A DNA stretch of 64,000 bases. Origin: Acanthopleura granulata. Taxonomy: Eukaryota; Mollusca; Polyplacophora; Chitonida; Chitonidae. A program made the position numbers and the translations under genes. Below are positions 37,453 to 49,400 of this stretch, piece by piece. The first letter of the stretch is position 1; every line of letters starts with the position of its first letter. Where the stretch lies: positions 38,777,868 to 38,841,867 of the forward strand of contig JABBOT010000002.1 of assembly GCA_016165875.1 (NCBI GenBank), written 5' to 3'. The notes below the pieces were generated by a model, which did not search any database, was not told where the DNA came from, and worked only from the letters and a program-made list of their open reading frames with translations.

Positions 37453-40400
37453 GTTGACCTCTTGTAAAGGTGTTAGTCTACTTTAAATCATAAATAACTG
37501 CAAAAATAATGAAATAACTTCCACAAAGTTGAAGGTGAGGAAAAAAATTTCTAAACTTGTAATGGCTGATGTCAAATGATGTCAACTGCTTTTTGTCTCA
37601 AGACAGCAAGCAAATTTAAGTGGAAATAAAGTAGATCAAGTTTACGAGATAGAAAGTAAATCTGTTATGCGGGATGAAATGGTTCCGCTTTGTGGGTTTG
37701 AACAATGACTTTGTATACAAGGAATGTGGTAACATGGTAAAGAGGATGATTGCCTTAGGGTTGTCAGACATCTCGTGACCAGGGCCAGTTGATTTAGGGT
37801 CGGGGAGTCCATAAAATGTGCAAAAATTGTGACAAGATGAGCTTTTGGCTACGCTGATTATTAGCCTACGACTTTCTGTAGTTTTCCCGATTAAGTAATT
37901 GTATTACTGTATTTAGTTACACATTATGCTGGTTCATGTACAATTAAACACTTGAATTATGTCAACCATATACACCTGTTTTAAATCGTCCTATAATTTA
38001 AATTACATGTATGTGAACAACCTGTTGGTGTCACATTCATAGGCAAAATACATTATACATGCGTACTGCTCAGATGTATGTAGGATAAGGAATGAGCAGA
38101 TTGGCCAACCATAAAATTCCAGCAACAGTTAATAAGCTGGTCTGTTTGGTGAAGGTACACGGACATTTACATGTAGGAAGCACATTATTTCATGTGCTTT
38201 TACATGTAGAATGTGTGTACCGAGAATACCTATTTAATTGAAAAGAGAAGCTGCTGTCATTGCTTTCGGCATGGTGTGCCCGTTTTGCCCACTCCGCTGT
38301 GTTAGTCTTGTACCAGATTACACCCGTGGTGTCTGCGATCAGGAAATATTCAGCGTTAAGTGTTCTGACCTTGCTTCTAGCAGTCAATTCAATTACTTGT
38401 GCGTACATTGTAGTTTGACAAGCATTTATCATGGAAGGCACAACTTGAGCTAGTACATGTACATGCACATTGGTGCACTGAGGAGACAAGAACTTTATTG
38501 CCCACACATTGCTGACTGTGAGGTTATACACTGGGGAGTTGGTCAGGTCATGATCTTTATTCTCCCTCCTTTTTCACCACCTACCACTAGAACAGTTTGA
38601 AATCTTAGTAAAATTAAAAAGAAAATATGAACAAAAACACACATTTATTAATGTCTTCATGCCCTGATTGATCAAGTAGGTGATGTTGGTGTATGCTGTG
38701 AGTCCCAGCAAGACAAGGGCTCAAATCTGAAAGGGGATAATTTATTTGTGGGTTATGGAAGTTGGGTAGATACATTTGCACATGTATGCGTGAGTATTGG
38801 TGGTGGCCCCCAAAATGAACAGCCATTTGTCGTTAAAAAAAAAAATAAATAAAAAGCTCTCTGAGACTGTATACTTTGCTTGTACATGTTAAATTTAAAG
38901 TCATTTGAGTGAGGCATAATGCAAGATCAGTCAAGTACATGTAAATTGAATAAGTTTTGTGTGAAACACATACTGACTGTCAAGTTGAATTGTTGGGAAA
39001 TTTCATTGATACCTACTGTGCTTTTGTTCAGCAATATGTGAGTTAGGTCTAATAAATGCTCTGCACACGAGAAGACTCAAAAAAAGAAGGGAAGGCACCA
39101 TCTAATTTTTAGTTTTAGAAATGGTCCGTTTGAATCTTTCAGAGTTTTGACACATGGACTTGTTGGGGGGACATATTTGGGGAGAAAAAGGAATTATTTA
39201 TGTGTCGTACTCATGCTGTTTGTCATATATGTCAGTTTTTCACTGACTATCTGGTTTGTATCACGCTCCTTGAAGAAAATATGACACATAGCACATCAGC
39301 CTTGTTCACTAAAATGATGTGTGTGTTTTTACTGAAGACATTGGGACTTCCCTCCTGTACGTGTATGTTGAGCTGTTCAGGTCAGCTTAGATGCTATTTT
39401 AGATTTCAAGGATATAACACCCTGTGTCGTAAATACAAAGCAGCGTCAAATACTTGTAAATGTATACGGAAACCCATAAATTGTGAATGAAAATAGGCAG
39501 ATTAGATATATCAGATTGCCAACGTTATAAACTGAGGCAGTGACTGGTGTTGATGAAGAGAATGAACCTTCATCCGTTCAGTTCAGCAGCTAGGATTTGG
39601 CTTGTTACAGCGTTAACAAGGTGTATGGTACAGAGCATTTCATGGATGAGTTGTTGTGTGCTGAATTGCTCAGGCTCGAAATGAAAGGCAAGTTGATATA
39701 CAATGTAGTTGTGATCCTGTAGGTGAGAGAAATGGGGCATACTAAGACATGCAGTGCTTGTACTTCATCAGATTATTGCAGTGTGAATGTACCATACCTG
39801 GGTGTCGAGGTACAGGTAAACTCACAAAGTAGGAACTGTGTTGTTAGAATGCAACTCCACTTAAATCATGTCCTCAGTGTTGACAAAGAAAGGGTCGAGA
39901 AGCTTTTCTGGCCACTTTCTTTGAAAAAATGAAATATTCAAAAAATGAATGTTGGAGTAATTTTGTTTCCATGAAATAAATTGAGTTTTTGGTACATTAG
40001 TGAGGAAAAAATGCTCTCTTCTGAGTTGTTCAAATTAAATTTCTAAAAAGAAATTGACTACAAAAGCTGCTGAAGACACACGTTTTTGACCTCAGATTTC
40101 TATCTTCATTGGTTTTTACACTACAGTAAATGCTTTAGTTTCTTACAAGCAGCCTTCACCAACGGCGTGTGCATGAAAATCTGCATGTGTCCATAACATG
40201 TGTACAAATGATATCTACATCTATGTTGTGAATTACTTACGAGAAAATCTTGAGTTATGTTGTACTGGTTTGGTGTGGATTCTTGTATCTTTTCCACATC
40301 TTTTGTTGGGGTTTTCTTTATCCCTACATCATAACATGTTTATAATTTTAACTTATTGGCTCATTTAACTTACTGTTACACATGTAACTGAAACCCACAA

Positions 40401-43400
40401 ATACTTGAAACATGTGCTCTCTAATGGGGCTGATGACAAAGCAGAGTAAAAAATATCTATGCATCAGTTATGAAAATGTGAAATAAGAGTTGGAATTGTT
40501 CCATGGCCAATAAAATGTGTGAACAGTGCATCATTTTTTGTTGGGCTTAAACCAAGTGACAGATGCAATTATCAAATGTAGTTCTGTCAGTATTTTGTTT
40601 CAAACTTGCATGTTGTCTCGGTTGTTCAGTATACAAGTAGATGTGTAAATGTTTTATGCAGCCTGTTAACTCGGCATATTATTTGTTTTGCAGATCACTT
40701 TTCTTTGCAGTTAGGCAGAATTGTTTTTTTTTCCTTGACTGTCAGTCCTCTGTAATATTGTACCTAGCTTTTCATCTCTTGCGTATTCCATTTACAACAA
40801 TGACGAGCTTGCACTGCAGTATTTCTTTCATAACATGTTTTATCTGTTTCTCTTCAGGTTATGGATGAAACCAATACTCAAATTACATGGCCTTCAAAGT
40901 TAAAAATTGGTGCCAAGTCAAAGAAAGGTAGGTCAGGAAAGCAATATCTTCCAGCTTAAGACTTCATCTTTGAGCTCAGAGGTATTTCATGCAAGTAGGA
41001 TTGTACCTTACAGGTGTACCTTTGATGTATTACCACATTGTTCCTCTAACAGAACATATTGCATTCCCAGTAAGGACCACACATGTGAAACACCTTGACA
41101 CACATTGTCAGGTAACTTGCAGAGTTTTTAAGTTGTCCTTGATGCATTGGAGCAGGCATTCAGTCTATCAGTTTATACAGTGTCAAAACATTCAAGTATT
41201 TCTGCTTCAGTTGAAGTAATAAAGTTGACTTCCTGCATGGTATTGGCTATTATTGGCCATTTCAAGTGCATGTTTAGTGCACATCTTGATCAAGGTACAT
41301 GTATGTCAAGAAGAACATAGGTTTTATCTTAATTGTGTGATTAATGCTCTCTTACAAAGAAAGATCACAGAAAATTCATGTGAGGTATAGTAAATTTCAT
41401 GAATAACATCAATCATTTCCTGTTGTTGATGTTTTAATGAAGTGTTCCTCTCTGCAAAACCTCATTTTGCTACAATGCTTCATTCTCATTGGTCAGGTAC
41501 ATCTAGCTTGTGAACAAGTTTGCTTGTGAACCTTAGATGCTATTGTGGTGTCGAATTGTATGAGTTAAGGATGTTTGTTAAATCACTTCATTGCTTACAA
41601 GTGTGAAGGAATTGGGTTTTTGCTTCCTTTACTCAAGTGGCTTAGCGCCTTTACACCCCCTGTGATTTTTCTAACAGGTACCATTGAAGTCTGCAATAGC
41701 CTTGGGCTTCCTGTTAAAATGTTGAAGTATCTCCTCTTTAACCAAAACCAAGAGAGAACATGAAACCCGCAGAGCAGTTTGCTAGTGATACCAGCCTGTT
41801 TATAACAGCTGTAAATAATGCAAGATGGATAGTCTACCCTTACCATTGAGGTGTGTGCGCAAAGGAGCTACGCTCTGCCAAATGCAATATTTTGACTGCC
41901 ACTGCCCTCCTCTATTATCCAGTGTTGGAAAGCTGGCTTAGCCACCTTGAAAACAAGGTGTATAGAGGATAATTGAATAAAGCTGTAACTGGACCTTCCC
42001 TATAGCACGTACTTTATCAAGGATACCTGATAACGTATCTGTTAAGGGTGCTGATGAGGCGAGAAAAACTGGATTTTTTCCAGTTCACATCAGTGATGCG
42101 TGTATTGTGCTCTTTTCTTCTAGGAACTGAGCTGACATTTCTCGTACCACTGTTATCTCTTGTGTCTGATTAAATTCTTCAGACTCCTAGAACCCACTTA
42201 CTGACATTAATGAGCTTCATCTGGAACTTGTCCTCTTTAAGTGACTGTGACTGGACTTAACTGCTGAAATCTTATTGGAGTTTTGACAGATTAACTATTG
42301 ATTGCTACAGTGTTGTGTGTGTACATGGGGCTTGTAAAAGTATTGTGTGAATAAAGTTCATAAGCTCCAGTTTGTGGGCGTTCTAATTCCTGTTGGTATT
42401 GATTTTAATAATTAACTTACCTACATGTATGTAAATACTGTGCGAGAAATTTTAGCTTCAGTATTTTTGTGAACGTGGAGAAAGGTTAAATTGGATCAAG
42501 TAAACTTAATCCATCCAACATTGGCAATATGGGTCTTGGTACTTTCTCCAGAGGGGTGTTTTGAAGAATGTTGTGCACCAACACATATTTCTTGGTTTGC
42601 CATGTTCAAACTACCACCGAGGTCAGGTTATTTGTCCTGAATCTTCAGAGATTCATCTTGGCTGTCCCATGACCTTGATGGCTGATATGGTTGTTGTTTT
42701 ACAGTAATACATTGTTGCTTTTCAAGGATATTTTACGTGTATATGTTGGATTTAAATTTCATATCTGTTGTCTGTTCTCAGAAAGTCTTGTTGGAAGAAG
42801 TTCATTAGGCAAATTCTATGGGTCATGGCACCTGCAAGAATAATCAGTAAATTTTTGATCGGGGAAAAAAAGAGGAGAAGTAACATCACTCTTACTTGAT
42901 TTGCAAATTGACCGATGTTTTGTTTCATTAAATCCATATGGAAATGTATCCATTTGAGAGGAATTGTCAGCAGAAGCTCGAATAGTTATTGATCGATCTA
43001 AGCATGTCTCACGTTGGCATTTGTCGGATTATGGAATCAGTCCGCATTTTATGGTGAAATCTGCTGGGGAACGAGTAAGCCTTAGGTTCTGGTGAACAGG
43101 TGGGCTCAGCAAACATCCATCTGTGAGAAATGAATGGAAAAAAAAATCCAATGACATCCTGGTTGAACCAGGTGCAGATTTATCGATCAGTAGGGGTCAT
43201 TTTGGTATTAACATGCTAATTTTGTTGTAGCATTACGAATTCTAAGTTCTGAAGTGATGACTGTTTTTCAGTGTGTCTTATAACCTTTGTAACTGCAATA
43301 AACTGAGGTAGAAGTATCAACACAAAAAGCATACACTATTCCTTGATATCATTGGTGTGTATTCTGGTTACTGGGTATTGTTCAATGTTGCTACCTGTGA

Positions 43401-46400
43401 AGTGATGTAGACCAGTATGGAGATTGGATTATCTTTTGGTCTGTGGTAAATATTTAAAGAAGAATTTGAAGAAAGGAATGGGAATCATCTTAGATTTGCT
43501 GTAATGCTGTGTGAAACAGAGAAATAATATCACGAAAGCGGTTTCCCATCACAGACTTGTAAACTGTTTTCATTAGAAGGTTACAAATATATTGGAACCC
43601 CATTTTGGAAATAAAAGGTCTGCTTTATGACTACCACAAGTGAATTGATTTTCAAAAGTATATAAAGATGTCAGCAAGTCACCAGGGGTATGTGTCAGTT
43701 GTGGTGTTGACAGAGTTAGCGGATGTAGGCACGCTACATGATGAGGTTTATATATGGTTCAAGTGGATTTCAGAGGGATTTTGAGAAAGATGTATATGTA
43801 TGTAGTATGGGAGGGATGAAGAAAGAGCTTTAGTTTCGAAGTAGGTAAAAGTGGTACCAGCAGTGGGTAAGAAGATTGAGGAACATGTATCTCAGTGGCC
43901 TAACACCTCTGACTCAGCCTTCCTTAATTCTCCCCTGACAACTTGTCAGATCTATGACCTAGCTGATGGGTCTCTTTGAACTTTCTATATACATGTGTAT
44001 ATGTGAGTACCTGTACTGGTACATGTAGGTGTTGTTCACTGTTATACTTGTCTGAGAGGCCTTATGTGTACACTGGTTTTCATCTGCCAGTCTCCAGTGT
44101 TCAGCTCTACTTGTATAACCAAGAAGGGCAATTTTGCAGACATAGGCCCGATACTAGTTGCAGTAGAAGCGTTTCTTGGATGAATCTCTACTGAGTTAAA
44201 ATGTGACCACTTGTACCGGGGTGATACATGTAGTTTAGCACTCTACACATGATGTGTATAGTGTGCAATAATTAAGATTATTTTATAAGAGGTGAGGGTA
44301 TTGGCAATCACTGTCTTTGCTCTCAGATGTGTGAAGCCAGTTGGTTGTAATTCTTAGATTTCATTACACCTTAAAGTGACAGGGGTTATAGTCCAAAATA
44401 TAGTGTAATGTAATAGGTTAATGCAGAAAAACCCTTCTTAAATGCCCAGTGCTACAGGGACTTGTTCCTTGTCAGTATTAATAAGAGGTTAAAATTGATG
44501 TGGGTTGATTTTCTTCAGATAAGTGCTGCTTAATTAAATTACCTACTCTAGGCCACGGTTTGGTTAGCTTTGCATGGTGTGACCTTGTATAGATCATTAA
44601 ACTTCGTCACTCCTATTACTCACTGAGACTCTGACCGCATCCCAGGCAGTTTGCTGTTGGCTGCTGATGGTTATCCTGTTATCAAATCAAGCTCACTTTT
44701 GTGTGACTTGGTTGTTGCCACATCGTGATTGAAGGACATTGATTGTTTAGAAGACAATGATGGTACTGGTGATCATATCACACTTGTGTTTACAATGATA
44801 CTTTTCTGCAGGACTGAGGTTTTGTTTTCTTCACATAAATATCAGCTAGCCCATTTATTCATTTATTTGACTGGTATGTTTTGCCTTACTCAAGAATATA
44901 AAAATACAACGGTTAGCTGGCATTATGGTAAGAAGAACTGGGCAGAAGAAAACCATGACCTCAGGTTGATGGCAGACCCCCCCCCCCCCCACACACTTAT
45001 TCAGTGTTGCTTTTTGCTTATTTAACTTTAACACAAATTCATGTTATGGGAAAAGTTGTACAGTTTAATCGAACCCCTTTCTCTGATGTGTATAATTAAG
45101 GCAGTATTTGGTTCATAGATGGGTTTTTCTGTACTTATTTTATGTCATGATATAGCTGATGATAGATTGATCTCTATGTTATCTGGTGACATTGATCTGT
45201 CATTTGGGTCGAGTTTGAGCTGATAAGCTTCAGTGGTTCTGTCATTATGCTGGTAGATTATTTCTGGACTGATGTCTCAGCTGGTCACCCACTTAAAGAA
45301 CACTACACATTACATGTACTTACTGAATGTTATGGCAGTGTTAGCACATAAGAGACAAGCTAATACATGGGTCATTTCAGGAAAAGAAAATGACTAAAAA
45401 CCAGCTGATTGTGTTCTTTAATTTCATATATAAATCATAGAAGAAAAACTGGGTTGAGTGAAACAACACTACAGTATGTCACTTTTTACCTTACATCTGA
45501 CCTTACTTCAATCTTCAATGCTATGCATGAGTTAAGAGCAGAAGCAGCAGATGCTATCATTATGTAATGTGTGAATGGGTAGATCACAGTCTTCTGGTTT
45601 TGATGTACTCCAGCCACATGTGCATGTGTGTATGTTCTATCACAGTTGCTAAGGCAGAAATCAGGTTACCCTCACATGATACTCTCATGTAACCAGTGAT
45701 CAGGTTTGTCCTTTACTTAACCAGTAATTTAGTCAACCTCTCATTTAATCAGTAATGAAGTCAACCCCTAACTTATCCTGTAGGCCAGTTGGCCTCTTAC
45801 TCTACCAGTAATCAAGTGAGCATTTTACTTAACCAGCAAGCTTATAGCCTCTTAATTATTATTATCCTCAGACTTAACCAGTAATTAAGTCAGCTTCAGA
45901 CTTACCATTGCTTAGGTTAACATCAGGCTTTACCATTGCTAAGTTTATCTCTGGGAGAGAGTTGTAAAGGAAGGCAGTATTGCATAAACTGGCACTTCCT
46001 AACCAGTAAGGTTACTGCCTGATTTCTCCTTGTCTGGTTGCATCCTGCTCACATAACAGCTTCAGTGTGGCAAGTCTCATAAGCCATGATCTAACCGACA
46101 GAGCCATAACAGAATCAAGTCTAGGGTGGTCACTCATGTTCTGAGTGTGTTTCCATTAGAAATACAAAATCTGGGACGTAGGTTAGAGAGGCTTATGATT
46201 GGATTCCACACATTAGAGTTTATGCCGGTGATGCTGTTCCTGTTACATGTGTACATCTGGTTTATTTATAGCAGCTAAAGCATGGCCTATTGCACATGCA
46301 TAAATGCATATAGCTTGTGGATTCAAATCCAGCCTTCTGGATGTACATGTGTATAAAAAATGTCAACCATGTTAATCACTTTTTTCTATTCCACCAAAGA

Positions 46401-49400
46401 ATACATGTGTATTTTTTTTTGCTGGATCACACTTTATTATTATTGGTGTATTCATGTAAGTGGTATTTTACATGCTACAGAAGAATGTTTCGCTGTTATC
46501 ACGGTGCACATGCACTAATTCTGTTCAAAACTTGTTGTAAACCATGCATTGAGTGTCTCATGCATTAAAATTTCTATGTGCAGACTGAAAAAGACATGTG
46601 CTTCTGAGTTGACAGGAAACTTACTTCCCTTAGAGCATGAATAAACACAAACACAGCTGCTGCATAAGCCAATGGGATGCCATGTTTGTTTTGTTAAGAA
46701 CCTGGCAGAAATAAAATTGGCAAACCTGAGGTTTCTTGAGGCTATATAGGACACATATTACCTCATGGCCCAATTCCTGTGTAAAACCTACAGGCAGCTA
46801 ATCTGCATTACAGCTAAACTTCTGTTTGTAAATAACTCCTGGTAAACAATGCGGTCAACCAAGGTCAACCACCTGCTCTAATTCTTCAGATGTACAGAAA
46901 GTATGAGATGCTGATGAACTGCTCTGTCTTTGTGCCTGTTAAATTGATTTATATTCATTACAAAGTTTTGCTGCTATAAAAAATACCCCATAAAGCCATG
47001 TGAATTGAAAAAAAAAAAGAAAAGATTCTGAGTGCCAAAAAATGAAGTAAAATAGGCTTGAAATGTGCCAGTAGTTATAATGTCCCCCAGGCAGCTCTGT
47101 TGGCTTTCAATATTTTTTCTGCTTGTTGTCCGCTTAAGGTGATCATGTGGAATAGGGGGTAATGATATGCTTGTGTGGTGTACCGTGAACAGTGGATACG
47201 CTCTGTGAGCATGGCAGAATATTAAGCCGAGTGCCCTTCATGGATTTGTCACAGCTAGACTCTTTTTATGTAGTTTGGTGTTCCATTTACTTCAGAATGG
47301 TTCATATACCTTGTGTATCCACAAGCTTAGGGCAAATAAATGATTTTTTGATTTCACACATATTACTTTTTTATCAATATTATGCCCTGTAAGGGCACAG
47401 TTTTTTTTTTGAGACATCTTCTGCATCATATACTAGAAACATCATATACTATATTTTAGACTGAGCAAAGCATGTGGTCTGTGAGTGAACTGTTAATTGG
47501 TGAAGTTATTAAAAAAAAAAAAAAAAAATGTGTACCGGAGATAAGCTTTGTCTTTTGGCCAAAACATTAGGCGAATGGCAATGTCATTTTAATGTGCATG
47601 AAGCCGAGCGGATGAAGGATAAAAAGTGGCCCATCATTATAATTTCAGGCAAAGTTACGAGATACTGTATATATAGTTTTGTGAAAATAATACACTTCAG
47701 CCTGGCCATGACAGCATACATGTACATGTAGCAATAAGGAGAGCATTGAGAAATCAGTAAACGTGTAGTGCATGTGGCCAGTTATTAAGGGGTACTTCAA
47801 CCAACTTTCTCAAGATTGGTTGCCTGCTTGGAGAGGTCTGCTACAAAAAGAGCAAGTGTGTACAGTGTACCAGAATGCTGTTACATCACACGTGTGTGGG
47901 ATGGTTGTTCTGGTAACAGAGGGAGGAGGTAGGGTGAAGGCTCTGTTACATGTATGTTGGAGAGGGTACACGTGTGGATCTGTTCTGCGGGGTAAACAGG
48001 CACATGGCATCATAAACAGTGCTACATGTCTGTACCTTCCCCATGTGTACCCTGCATGCAGGGGGCATGATGCTAAACCCACGTTCTTGGTGCAGAATTT
48101 ACTTGGCTGGATCTTGTAGGTCGACTGCGGGTGGTGTTACCTGATGTGGGGGTGGGGGATTATGGAACTGAGATAAGGCGGAAAATGATTTCTGGAAGAG
48201 TACATGTAGATGGTAAATGTGTGTACTTCACTGTGTACACTCGTAGAGCTTTTCCTTTCCGGCTCTGCCCATCACCACGGTTTTTTTAGGCTACAAATTG
48301 AACAGTGTGAAGCTTGTATCAGTATGTGGTTGAACAAGTGTTATAGGGATAACTAAAACAACAAATCCATCAGGTTCTGATATGCATACATTTGCATGCA
48401 TTGTGATAGGCGCGGTGAGTGATAGTCGCTTCCATGTATTGAAAGCAAACACAGGTAATGTGATTGTAAATTTACCTGTACACAGAAGCTTACAATTTTA
48501 AATATTATACTTGGTTTCTTCCAATTATAAACCTGACAACAATCATATTAGTGAGAAATCAATTACTAGACATATGGCCAAACACAAATCAAGACAAGGA
48601 AATGGGCTTTTAACAGTTACATTAACCATGTTAGCTGTAATGTCAACTCTGAGACCAAGGTCCTACTTCTGTATCAGTAAGCCAGATGTATAATTAACAT
48701 GCTGTGTGAAGCTACGATGTGACTCTGTGAGTTCATTCAATGTCAACCTCAGATAGGGAGTCTGTTCGTTTCACTGTTGTTGTTGTTGTGCATGAGACTG
48801 TGGTGACACAGAGCGAGACTTGACATACGTGGGGCTGTTATTGCAGTCTTTCCTATCAGTTTCTAGAGTAAGGATAGAAAGCCCTCTTCCACTATTTTAG
48901 GCATGCAAACCTACATATATACATGTATATTAACACCTGGGAAGGATTATCAGTGACATGGCTGGTTGTTCATGGTCAATGCAACTCTGATTTCCTCCAC
49001 CGGTAAAATTGACTGCTATCGTGTAAGTGAAACATTGTTGAGTACAGTGTTAAACAAGAATCAAGTGAATAAGTAGAAGAGTAATGCCATATAATCAGGT
49101 AGCCCCTCATGATGGTTATATCACTAGCTCATTCTGGATGGCCCTCCAAGGTTAGCACTTAAATTCTCTTGTCTAAGCGATGCCACTGATCCTGATTGAA
49201 GGTGACAGCTCAGATTTAGGTATATTGATTCTGATTATCATAAATTATTCTCTCTCTCTGCCTTTAATCTATTTCCTTTTCTGAGGGTGTTTGCTTATTT
49301 ACATGATTATGTTTTATTAATGACTTTGTAGTCTCTGAACCAAGTGACCTAGTTAATCTCATGGCCATGTGGCTTGTCTAATTGAATTAGGTCTGAAGTT

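Noticed and set aside
46075..46115. SINE head fragment (reverse), tctaaccgacagagccataa
   Set aside because: Only ~35 bp of head-like similarity with no body or tail. Could be chance.
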